Origin: Limisphaerales bacterium
GTDB taxonomy: Bacteria; Verrucomicrobiota; Verrucomicrobiia; Limisphaerales; UBA11358
Length of the DNA stretch: 9,409 bases
Assembly (NCBI GenBank): GCA_027451565.1
Contig: DAIDJC010000117.1
Coordinates: forward strand, 1 to 9,409
Reading direction: 5' to 3'
Each line of letters starts with the position of its first letter. Within the stretch, counting starts at the first letter, position 1. A program made the translations under genes and the position numbers. Shown in pieces: positions 1-6,558 of this stretch. A model generated the notes under the pieces. The model had not been told where the DNA came from. It worked only from the letters and a program-made list of their open reading frames with translations, and searched no databases.

Positions 1-948
1 GTCCCGGGAGTGCAGGTCACCTTCCGCGAGGCAGGTCACATTCTGGGATCAGCCCAAATTATCCTGGACGTCCAGGAAAAGGGCCGGCGATTCCGGCACC
101 TGTTCACCGGGGACATTGGGCGGGGCGGGGACGAACTCCTGCGCGACCCCCAACCCGTGGAAAATGTGGATTACCTCCAAATCGAGTCCACCTATGCGGC
201 GCGGCTTCATAAACAGCGTCCGGATGCTGACAATCTCACCGGGCAAATGGTGAAATCAGCCCTTCAAGCTGGAGGCAAAGTGATCATTCCCGCGTTTTCC
301 GTGGGCCGCACACAACAAATCGTCTATGTGCTTCACGAACTCATCTGTGCCGGCAAACTTCCCCGCGTGCCCATGTTTGTGGACAGCCCTCTCAGCGTGA
401 ATGCCACGGAGATTTATAATCACCATTTCGAGTCGCTCCGTCCCGATATTCGCGACACTCTCTGCAACCAAGAGGACCCCTTTGGCATGAAAAACCTCAC
501 CTACATCGCCAGCGCGGAAGATTCCAAAAAGCTGAACGACCGGCATGAACCCATGGTCATCATCAGCGCCTCAGGCATGTGCGAAGGCGGGCGCATTCGT
601 CACCATCTGAAAAACAACCTGGAGGATGAAAAAAACCTCGTCCTGTTCCTGGGTTACTGCGCCGAAGGCACCCTTGGAAACCAGCTCATCGCCGGCAAAA
701 AAAACGTCAACATTTTTGGCGAGCCCCACTCCGTGCGGGCCCAGGTGGCCTCGCTGGACACCTATTCAGGCCACGCCGACAAGGATGAGCTGGCAAATTA
801 TGTCAAACGCCTCTCAGGCGATATCAAGGTCATTGCCTGCATTCACGGGGAGGAAACCCAGTGCCTGGCACATGCAGAGACACTGCGCGCCATGAAACCC
901 AGCGCAAAAATCGTTGTCCCCTCCTATAAACAGGTCCTGGAAATCTGA
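1..948 (+). CDS. Beta-CASP metallo-beta-lactamase fold RNase-like protein, 5' end missing
   Basis: The frame is open from base 1 to a TGA at 946-948, giving 315 visible residues. The family usually has about 450-470, so roughly the first 150, with the HxHxDH zinc motif, lie outside the window. Visible parts in order: GHILGSA (about residues 12-18), the metal-ligand Asp in FTGDIGR (about 38), ESTY at the start of the beta-CASP region, the AFSVGRTQQ helix, FVDSPLSV, the ISASGM stretch followed by GRIRHHL, then YSGHADKDEL and CIHGE near the C-terminus. This order matches the CPSF73-like or YSH1-like bacterial RNA-processing exonucleases. Family members cut or trim RNA in the cytoplasm with two zinc ions. 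The internal GTG at base 10 is not a plausible start because it would remove the whole zinc-binding N-terminus. The gene converges on the yajQ-like gene. The family call is firm, the exact substrate unknown. Confidence 0.9.
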   Translation, partial: VPGVQVTFREAGHILGSAQIILDVQEKGRRFRHLFTGDIGRGGDELLRDPQPVENVDYLQIESTYAARLHKQRPDADNLTGQMVKSALQAGGKVIIPAFSVGRTQQIVYVLHELICAGKLPRVPMFVDSPLSVNATEIYNHHFESLRPDIRDTLCNQEDPFGMKNLTYIASAEDSKKLNDRHEPMVIISASGMCEGGRIRHHLKNNLEDEKNLVLFLGYCAEGTLGNQLIAGKKNVNIFGEPHSVRAQVASLDTYSGHADKDELANYVKRLSGDIKVIACIHGEETQCLAHAETLRAMKPSAKIVVPSYKQVLEI

Positions 949-1018
949 CGGGTCATACTTCCAGTTTCCAGGGTCAGGAGTGATTGATGCGGCCCCATGA
1001 AGGAGCGCGGCGGGCCAT

Positions 1019-1504
1019 TTAATCCCTAAAATTGACGAACTGGACGGCCACCTCAAACTCATGGGCACGCACTGCGGCAATCACGGCCTGCAGCTCATCC
1101 CGGCTTTTGCCCGTCACACGAACTTCATCCCCCTGAATCTGCGTGGTCACCTTGAATTTGCCTTCCCGGATGAATCCCGTGATTTTTTTGGCCACATCAC
1201 TGGCAATGCCCTGTTTGATGGTGATTTTCTGCCGGGCATGGCCCAGGGGGGACAGCTCAGCCGGATCCACCTGGACGCTTTTGAGACTGATTCCGCGTTT
1301 GGCCAGCTTGCCCAGTGTCATTTCCTCCAGTGTCCTCACTTTGAAATCATCCTCAGCGGAGAGTTGTATGGCATTTTTTTCCAGCACTATCTCCGCCTTG
1401 CTGCCCTTGAAATCAAAACGATTGGCCAGCTCCTTCCGCGCCTGGTTCACGGCATTCTCAATTTCCATGGAGTTGACCTGCGATACAATGTCAAAAGATG
1501 GCAT
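1019..1504 (-). CDS. yajQ: YajQ family nucleotide-binding protein (putative cyclic di-GMP binding)
   Basis: The 161 residues match the usual YajQ length of about 163 and align from end to end. The N-terminus MPSFDIVSQV, RFDFKGSKAEI near residue 30, the central LAKRGI and KQGI stretches, the strongly conserved IQGDEVRVTGKSRDELQAV near the C-terminus, and the ending VQFVNFRD are all typical. The family folds as two ferredoxin-like domains. The Xanthomonas campestris homologue was reported to bind cyclic di-GMP and a transcription factor, and the E. coli protein to bind nucleic acid. The role here is inferred from family only. The gene starts with ATG at 1504, preceded by a weak AGG at Shine-Dalgarno distance. 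It lies 68 bases downstream of prfC on the same strand, so it may be read from the prfC promoter. No convincing terminator follows it. Confidence 0.95.
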   Translation of the reverse strand: MPSFDIVSQVNSMEIENAVNQARKELANRFDFKGSKAEIVLEKNAIQLSAEDDFKVRTLEEMTLGKLAKRGISLKSVQVDPAELSPLGHARQKITIKQGIASDVAKKITGFIREGKFKVTTQIQGDEVRVTGKSRDELQAVIAAVRAHEFEVAVQFVNFRD

Positions 1505-1572
1505 GACTCAAGCCTAGGATAAATTCCCGCAATGAAAAGCAGATTTCAAAAAGTCGGCGTCGCGCGCCAATC

Positions 1573-3189
1573 TCATTCATCCAGGACCTGCACAGGCAGG
1601 CTGGAAAGGACAATTCCCCGGTTGGTCTCGCCAAAATACTGGGCTGACCACTCATTTTGGAACAGCACCACCGCGTTGCGGCCCAAATCATAGGCCAGTT
1701 TGGCGCCCGTCGGAAGAGTCAGCCCATCCAGTTCCGTCTCAGACAACCCGGTCGGCAACCACCGCACCACCGTCCATGGAGCCGCTTCAAGGCGCGATTC
1801 CGCCCCGTATTCGCTCTCCAGCCTGAATTGAACCACATCAAACTGTAACGGTCCCACGGCCGCCAGCAACGGCACCTTGATGGAAGAATTTCTCAGGTAC
1901 AGCGCTTGCACCACTCCTTCCTGCAACAACTGGTCCAATCCCTGGCGAAATTGCTTGTATTTGGAGGTGTTGGGATTGTGCAGGTAACTGAAAGCCTCAG
2001 GTGTAAAACGCGGAATCTCCCGGTAAACAATCGCCTCATCGGTCGTGAGTGTGTCTCCTATGCCAAATCCATCGTGCCCCACCAACCCAATCACATCTCC
2101 GGGATAGGCTTCGTCCACGGTCTCCCGCTCGTTCCCAAATAATTTGTGCGAACTGGACAATCTCACCCGCCGGGCCGACCTCGAATGGTGCACGGTCATA
2201 TCCCGCTCAAACCTGCCCGAACAAACCCGCACAAAGGCGATTCGGTCGCGGTGCTTGGGATCCATATTGGCCTGGATCTTGAAAATGAAGCCTGAGAATG
2301 CAGATTGCGTGGGTGCGACCTCCACCCCGCCCATCACCCGCGCCTTGGGGGCCGGTGAATGCTTCAAAAATCCGTCCAGCAACAATTGAACGCCAAAGTT
2401 ATTCACCCCGCTCCCAAAAAACACCGGGGTGGATTTCCCTGCCAGCACCGCTTCCTCATCGAAATCCCCGCCCACGGCATCCAACATGGCCAACTCTTCC
2501 ACCACCTTCTCAAATTCTGCCTGGCCCAGGCTTCCGCGCACTGCGGGATCGTGCAAGCCGCCCACCAATACCGGCGCCCGGTGCTTGCCACCCACCACGC
2601 GCTCAAAGGTGTGCATCATCCTGGTCTGCCGGTCATAAACACCTTGAAATTCTGAACCATTGCCAACCGGCCAGTTCATCGGGTAGGCCCCTATTCCCAG
2701 AACCTTCTCAAGCTCATCCAATAAATCCAGCGGCTCTTTCATGGGACGGTCGCATTTGTTCATGAACGTGAAGATGGGCACTCCCCTTTGCCGGCACACT
2801 TCAAACAACTTTCGCGTTTGCGGCTCGATCCCCTTGGCCGAATCTATCACCATCACAACTGAATCCACCGCCGTCAACACCCGGTACGTGTCCTCTGAAA
2901 AATCCTTGTGCCCCGGGGTATCCAGCAAATTGATCCGATAATTGGAGTAATCAAATTGCAACACCGTGGAGCTGATGGAAATGCCGCGCTTTTTTTCCAG
3001 TTCCATCCAGTCACTCGTGGTGGCCCTTTGGCTTTTGCGAGCGGTCACAGATCCGGCCAATTGAACCGCCCCGCCATACAACAACAACTTCTCCGTCAGG
3101 GTCGTCTTGCCTGCATCGGGATGGGAGATGATTGCAAAGGTTCGTCTCCTTTGAATTTCCCGCTCAATCTGTGTTTCAATGCTCGCCAT
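1573..3189 (-). CDS. prfC: Peptide chain release factor 3 (RF3), translational GTPase
   Basis: The 538-residue product has the RF3 layout and a length close to the 529 of E. coli. The GTPase domain shows G1 HPDAGKTT at residues 23-30, G2 RGIS at 68-71, G3 DTPGH at 90-94 and G4 NKCD at 144-147. The sequence TFAIISHPDAGKTTLTEKLL and the WMELEKKRGISI stretch are diagnostic of RF3 rather than EF-G. The C-terminal domain has the RF3-typical VGPLQFDVVQFRLESEYG. RF3 uses GTP to recycle RF1 and RF2 from the ribosome after peptide release. The ATG at 3189 is the only reasonable start before the conserved RRRTFAI. It lies 11 bases below a strong extended -10 element, which suggests an almost leaderless mRNA. 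yajQ follows in the same direction. Confidence 0.97.
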   Translation of the reverse strand: MASIETQIEREIQRRRTFAIISHPDAGKTTLTEKLLLYGGAVQLAGSVTARKSQRATTSDWMELEKKRGISISSTVLQFDYSNYRINLLDTPGHKDFSEDTYRVLTAVDSVVMVIDSAKGIEPQTRKLFEVCRQRGVPIFTFMNKCDRPMKEPLDLLDELEKVLGIGAYPMNWPVGNGSEFQGVYDRQTRMMHTFERVVGGKHRAPVLVGGLHDPAVRGSLGQAEFEKVVEELAMLDAVGGDFDEEAVLAGKSTPVFFGSGVNNFGVQLLLDGFLKHSPAPKARVMGGVEVAPTQSAFSGFIFKIQANMDPKHRDRIAFVRVCSGRFERDMTVHHSRSARRVRLSSSHKLFGNERETVDEAYPGDVIGLVGHDGFGIGDTLTTDEAIVYREIPRFTPEAFSYLHNPNTSKYKQFRQGLDQLLQEGVVQALYLRNSSIKVPLLAAVGPLQFDVVQFRLESEYGAESRLEAAPWTVVRWLPTGLSETELDGLTLPTGAKLAYDLGRNAVVLFQNEWSAQYFGETNRGIVLSSLPVQVLDE

Positions 3190-3200
3190 TTAAACCCCGG

Positions 3201-3228
3201 ATCATACCAGACCCAACCTTGGAGACAA
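3201..3228 (-). promoter_or_regulatory. Extended -10 sigma70-type promoter of prfC
   Basis: On the minus strand, TTGTCT (plus 3223-3228; 4 of 6 matches to TTGACA) is followed after 16 bases by TATGAT (plus 3201-3206; 5 of 6 matches to TATAAT), with a TG one base before it (TGGTATGAT, an extended -10). The -10 ends 11 bases before the prfC ATG. A start site 6-8 bases below it would leave a leader of about 3-6 bases. The GGGG at plus 3195-3198 would then lie at or before the RNA 5' end and not act as a ribosome binding site. The promoter elements are visible; the start site and leaderless status are inferred. Confidence 0.6.
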
Positions 3229-3251
3229 GCTTCGCAGCCAGCCAAGAGCAA

Positions 3252-3270
3252 TCCTTTTGCGTAAAAAGGA
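3252..3270. repeat. 7-bp inverted repeat upstream of prfC
   Basis: TCCTTTT at 3252-3258 and AAAAGGA at 3264-3270 are perfect reverse complements around the 5-base loop GCGTA. No T-run follows on either strand, so it does not look like an intrinsic terminator. It lies 24 bases upstream of the prfC -35 element and could be a protein-binding site or chance. Confidence 0.35.
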
Positions 3271-3336
3271 CATTTAGACTCATCACCCAATTTTTTCTGA
3301 TTTGTGTTAGAGCCTTAAAATAAGAACCTTATGTTT

Positions 3337-3365
3337 TTTATAGCTGGCATGGTCCATGCTATCAT
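3337..3365 (+). promoter_or_regulatory. Possible extended -10 promoter for the small ORF, with a palindrome in its spacer
   Basis: TTTATA at 3337-3342 (4 of 6 matches to the -35 consensus) is separated by 17 bases from TATCAT at 3360-3365 (5 of 6 matches to TATAAT), which is preceded by TGC to give TGCTATCAT. The -10 ends 9 bases before the ATG at 3375, so the predicted transcript would be leaderless or nearly so. This fits the absence of any Shine-Dalgarno sequence there. An alternative -10, TAAAAT at 3316-3321, has a poor -35 partner. Confidence 0.4.
3347..3359. repeat. Perfect 13-base palindrome, operator-like
   Basis: GCATGGTCCATGC is a 6+1+6 perfect inverted repeat centred on T3353. An outer pair, ATAGC at 3340-3344 and GCTAT at 3358-3362, is also complementary. 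The element fills most of the spacer between the proposed -35 and -10, where a regulator would block or realign the promoter. No regulator gene is adjacent. The palindrome itself is seen directly; an operator role is inferred. Confidence 0.45.
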
Positions 3366-3374
3366 TCTGAAACT

Positions 3375-3539
3375 ATGCCAAACATTGAGTATGTAACGAG
3401 TGAGAGTCGGGGTATTCATTACATATCCCTTGCGCCCATTCGCCCAAAGACACCGGGCATCAGCCTTACGCGGGTGGACTGCATTCTCATCGCCATGGTG
3501 ATCTCCACGTATCTGGGGCTTTACATTTGCCTGAGATAA
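3375..3539 (+). CDS. Small hypothetical single-pass membrane protein (54 codons)
   Basis: ATG at 3375 opens 54 codons ending in TAA at 3537-3539. The product begins with a polar half (MPNIEYVTSESRGIHY), has a middle rich in proline, lysine and arginine (APIRPKTPG), and ends with about 20 hydrophobic residues (CILIAMVISTYLGLYICL) followed by a lone arginine. This would be a C-terminal transmembrane helix with the N-terminus on the inside by the positive-inside rule. No other in-frame start lies between the upstream stop at 3321-3323 and this ATG. There is no ribosome binding site, but an extended -10 promoter sits immediately upstream. I recognise no family. It is divergent from prfC and convergent with the MCE gene. 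Chance remains a real alternative for an ORF this short. Confidence 0.45.
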   Translation: MPNIEYVTSESRGIHYISLAPIRPKTPGISLTRVDCILIAMVISTYLGLYICLR

Positions 3540-3602
3540 ACACCCACCCCTTTGATTGAACCCCTGACTGCGCCTTGGCAGTGCTGCGGGTTTTGCCGGT
3601 GT

Positions 3603-4913
3603 TCAGGGTGGTGGCAACTGGAGCAGGAATTTCTTTTCATCCTCCGCCTCTTTTGCGGCCTTGGCAGCGTTGGCCGCTTTCGCCGCCGCTTCATTTTCCT
3701 TATTGAAGGCGCTCCGCAGGAGCCAGTGCCTTTTTAAGCCCTGAACAAAATCATCCGTGTCCAGGACAAGCTTGGAAACGCCAAAAAGCATGGTGGGATC
3801 TGACTGCACTTGCACCGCCAGGTTACTGGTGATGTTGGCGGCATTAACAAGGGTAAGCCCCACCTGGTCGGTCAACTGATCCAGGCTGGAGTCCGTGCTG
3901 GCGATCAACGCATTGGCGTTGGTCAAAACGTCCTGAACCTGTTGGGAACCGTTTGTGCCAAGCGCCCAGGTCAATGGGTCCCCGGGATTTCGCAGGCGTC
4001 CGGTGATTTCCGACAAATTCCCGGCAAGCGGATGGAGTGCGGCGATGGTGACATTCAAATTGGATGTGGCCAGTGTGGCGTTGTCCAAGATGGCGGCAAC
4101 CCGGTTGGTGAGAGCCAGAATGCCGGGAAGGGCATTTTGAACCTGGGTGACCATGGCTTGCAACTGGTCTGAAACCGCCGGTGATTCGGAGGCTGGCAGC
4201 CAGACTGTTTCATCATTCGGGGTAAAATTTTCATAACGATGATAGCGGGGATGCCACGAGGCAACCACCTGGTGATGGTCTTTTTCGGTGTTGTCATAAG
4301 CCGTAATGGATTCGGGGTGAAGCGCGGCAATGACCTGCAAATTGGAAGGGTTGAGGAATTCGTAGGCATGAAAAATCAGGTTGGATTGGGCATCAAAAAC
4401 CTCCTGCGCCAGTTGCCAGTGCCCCGGCTCGGAATCAATATCCTGCGCCAAGTCGTCGAGATTGGTGAAAACGGTGACCGGCTGGGTGACACATATGGAA
4501 TAGCCGTTGGTGGCGCGGGTAACTTCAAGCTGCCGCCCCAGAAAACTGGCGGCATTGACTTTCACCACAGATCCACCTGTCCAGATGTATCTAAAATACG
4601 GCTCCACGATCCTGAATTCAATGCGCACGTTGCGATCGTCACGGGGCGGCATCGCATGAATTTCTGTGATCTCACCCACGGCAAAGCCCATCATGAGGAC
4701 CTTGTCTCCCACATTCAGCCCTTCGGAGCTCTGGACATAGGTGTGGAACTGGACCTTCATTTTGAACCAGCCCCGGCTTTCGGCGGCGTTGTAAACGTAG
4801 TAGGCAAAACCGATCAGCAACAGGACTGTGGCAAAGAAAACGAACCAACCGACGGTTCGCTCCACCCTGCTGAGGCGGGTTCGCAATTGGGGGGTCAGGT
4901 CTTGAAGTGGCAT
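3603..4913 (-). CDS. MlaD/MCE family periplasmic lipid-binding subunit of an Mla-type ABC transporter
   Basis: The 436-residue protein has a short basic N-terminus, one transmembrane helix at about 22-41 (WFVFFATVLLLIGFAYYVY), then an MCE domain at about 52-135 with FHTYVQSSEGLNVGDKVLMMG, the VGEI turn and the AASFLGRQLEV strand. MCE subunits anchored this way form ring or tube assemblies that carry phospholipids between membranes. Beyond the MCE domain are about 300 residues, largely helical and rich in Asn, Ala, Leu and Thr, ending in a LKRHWLLRSAF segment and an Ala/Lys/Glu-rich tail before LPPP. E. coli MlaD is only about 183 residues, so this is a long-tailed MCE protein. The ATG at 4913 is chosen because it leaves 10 bases after the ATPase stop. 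The frame runs back to 5063, but that start would overlap the ATPase by 140 bases. It is the last gene of the operon. Confidence 0.88.
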   Translation of the reverse strand: MPLQDLTPQLRTRLSRVERTVGWFVFFATVLLLIGFAYYVYNAAESRGWFKMKVQFHTYVQSSEGLNVGDKVLMMGFAVGEITEIHAMPPRDDRNVRIEFRIVEPYFRYIWTGGSVVKVNAASFLGRQLEVTRATNGYSICVTQPVTVFTNLDDLAQDIDSEPGHWQLAQEVFDAQSNLIFHAYEFLNPSNLQVIAALHPESITAYDNTEKDHHQVVASWHPRYHRYENFTPNDETVWLPASESPAVSDQLQAMVTQVQNALPGILALTNRVAAILDNATLATSNLNVTIAALHPLAGNLSEITGRLRNPGDPLTWALGTNGSQQVQDVLTNANALIASTDSSLDQLTDQVGLTLVNAANITSNLAVQVQSDPTMLFGVSKLVLDTDDFVQGLKRHWLLRSAFNKENEAAAKAANAAKAAKEAEDEKKFLLQLPPP

Positions 4914-4923
4914 GGCATTCAGT

Positions 4924-5697
4924 TCATGGGGTTTCGTGTAAAAGTTCAGGCAAGCCTGGATGGCTGCTCTGGGCGACATCCATCCAGAAACCAAGGTTTT
5001 GAAATCGGCCATCGTGCAGCAGGGCAAAACGCCGGGACGAGGATTGCCAGGGTCCAAAATCATCCGTAGTCACAACCAGCGTGAGCGGACGATTGTCCAG
5101 CCATGGATGACCTTTCCAAAGTTGATCCAGGAAATCCTGCAACCACGCGCGGTGGCGTCCTCCCAAGCCCGACAGCGGGTTGTCTAAAAGCAGAATTTCC
5201 GGCTTGAGGATCAGTGCCCGGGCGAGGGCGACCCGCGAACGCCAGTTCGCCGACACCTGCATGGGTTTGGATCCGGCACAAAAGGATAGTTCCATGGCAT
5301 CCAAAAGCCCGGCCACTTCTGGCGCCACCTGATCCGCTTCAAGATTGTCCCGGTAACGAATTGGCAGCGCCACATTCTCCGCAATGCTCATGCGGTTGAA
5401 AAGTTGGCCGCCCTGAAACACCAGGCCCATGCGCAACCGACCGGCCAGCCGCGCATCGCCCGTCGAGACATTTTCCATCCCCATCCAGCGACAGGAACCT
5501 TCCACAGGACTGACCAAGCCTGCTGCAAGCATTAATAAATCAGTTTTGCCCGAGTACTGGGGACCTCCCAAAACCCAGAATTCACCCGGCACCACCTTCC
5601 AATCCACCTTTTTCAGAACAACGAAGGAATCATCACGCATCGCCGACACGGTGACGTTCTGCATTTCTATAAGTGGCTCTGGGGAAGTTGGGTTCAT
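4924..5697 (-). CDS. MlaF-like ABC transporter ATP-binding protein with degenerate catalytic motifs
   Basis: The 257-residue product has the ABC ATPase order and is close to MlaF in length (about 269). Walker A is GPQYSGKT at residues 45-52 with Lys51 kept, although the usual fourth Gly is Tyr48. The Q-loop LVFQGGQLFNRMSIAENVALPIR (Gln95) is very MlaF-like. The remaining motifs are degraded: the signature reads VSANWRSR at 148-155 in place of LSGGQ-type, Walker B reads ILLLDNP with Asn173 in place of the catalytic Glu, the D-loop is SGLG with the Asp missing, and the switch region is VVTTDDF with Thr211 where His is expected. The frame has no stop or shift. It would sit in the cytoplasm under the permease. 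The ATG follows the permease stop directly (TGAATG), which suggests translational coupling. Family placement is firm; whether it hydrolyses ATP is doubtful. Confidence 0.88.
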   Translation of the reverse strand: MNPTSPEPLIEMQNVTVSAMRDDSFVVLKKVDWKVVPGEFWVLGGPQYSGKTDLLMLAAGLVSPVEGSCRWMGMENVSTGDARLAGRLRMGLVFQGGQLFNRMSIAENVALPIRYRDNLEADQVAPEVAGLLDAMELSFCAGSKPMQVSANWRSRVALARALILKPEILLLDNPLSGLGGRHRAWLQDFLDQLWKGHPWLDNRPLTLVVTTDDFGPWQSSSRRFALLHDGRFQNLGFWMDVAQSSHPGLPELLHETP

Positions 5698-6558
5698 TCA
5701 GGTGATGGCGTAAAGAATGATGAAAAATGCATCAAGCGTGACGCACAGGATGATGCCCTGTGTCACGGCCCGCACGGCCACCCGCGAGACGTCTTCCAGG
5801 CGCAGCGGCTGGGCCAGGCCGTTATAGCAGGTCACCACCGCAATTAAAAACCCAAAGGCCAGCGTTTTAATGGCAAGCAAGGCAAAATCCAGCCAGCCCA
5901 AGGCATCCGCAATCTGGCGAAAATAATCCCCCGGGGTCATGGACGCTCCCTGAAGGAATGCAAAAAGGTACCCGCTGGTGAGGGCCCCGATGATCAGGTA
6001 AATGGAAAGGGAAAAAACGCCCAAGGCCATGCCGATCACCCGCGGCATGATCAGATAATGCACCGGGTCAATTCCCAAGGCCTCCAGGGCCTCCACTTCC
6101 CCCAGGGCGCGTGCGGTGCCGAGTTCAATCACGTTGGCCGATCCCACCCGGGCCAGCACCAACATGGCCGTAAGCAGCGGTCCAAGCTCCCGAACCACCA
6201 CAATAACCATCATGGTTCCAAGGTACTCGCCCGCACCGACCCGCGCCAATGTGGAAACAGTCTGGCCCACAATCACAAAGCCCAAGGCAAGCGCAAGGAA
6301 AAAAAACATGGGCAGAAGCGCCGTGCCAGATCGCGCGATTTCCTGCCGGATATGCGGATGCACCACCTTGGCAGCCACATAAAACTTGCGCCAGATCACG
6401 CCCATGGTGATCAAGGCAAACGCCCCAAGCCCATGCATCATCAAAAAAAACAAAAGCAACTTCCGGCCAAGGTAAACCGAGTAGGAACGGGAAACCGGCG
6501 AATCCCTCAAAACCTGTTGATTGGCCAGGGCCAGCATTTTGGACCATTCAGACTGCAC
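5698..6558 (-). CDS. MlaE-type ABC transporter permease
   Basis: The 286-residue membrane protein has an amphipathic N-terminus and about five hydrophobic helices. It carries the MlaE hallmark at about residues 123-165: RELGPLLTAMLVLARVGSANVIELGTARALGEVEALEALGIDP, here abbreviated by its ends RELGPLLTA and ALGIDP, followed by YLIMPRVIG. The preceding GFVIVGQTVSTLARVGA region also fits. MlaE forms the inner-membrane pore that couples the ATPase to the MCE subunit for lipid movement. The start is uncertain. GTG at 6558 has AGGAG overlapping it, too close to act for that codon, while ATG at 6537 lacks a well-spaced site. An in-frame TAG at 6568-6570 rules out anything further upstream. It is first in the operon and divergent from ligA across 73 bases. 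Confidence 0.93.
   Translation of the reverse strand: MQSEWSKMLALANQQVLRDSPVSRSYSVYLGRKLLLFFLMMHGLGAFALITMGVIWRKFYVAAKVVHPHIRQEIARSGTALLPMFFFLALALGFVIVGQTVSTLARVGAGEYLGTMMVIVVVRELGPLLTAMLVLARVGSANVIELGTARALGEVEALEALGIDPVHYLIMPRVIGMALGVFSLSIYLIIGALTSGYLFAFLQGASMTPGDYFRQIADALGWLDFALLAIKTLAFGFLIAVVTCYNGLAQPLRLEDVSRVAVRAVTQGIILCVTLDAFFIILYAIT

Noticed and set aside
991..1016. GGCCC and GGGCC arms between the beta-CASP gene and yajQ, considered as a terminator
   Set aside because: The 5-bp stem has a 16-base loop and no T-run longer than three follows on either strand.
3567..3582. Hairpin ACTGC-GCCTTG-GCAGT between the small ORF and the MCE gene, considered as a bidirectional terminator
   Set aside because: The stem is only 5 bp. 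On the plus strand the first T-run is four bases and begins eight bases after the stem; on the minus strand there is none.
3603..5063. A longer reading frame for the MCE gene starting at 5063 (486 residues)
   Set aside because: It would overlap the ATPase by 140 bases. The extra 50 residues look like out-of-frame translation of the ATPase end, and the ATG at 4913 sits just before the anchor helix.
4239..5069. A 276-codon plus-strand open frame opposite the MCE and ATPase genes
   Set aside because: It lies antisense to well-supported genes, and its Gly/His-rich sequence matches no family I know.
4924..5697. Treating the ATPase as a pseudogene
   Set aside because: The frame is full length, has no stop or shift, retains a normal Q-loop and Walker A lysine, and is tightly spaced with its partners. 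Motif loss alone does not show decay.
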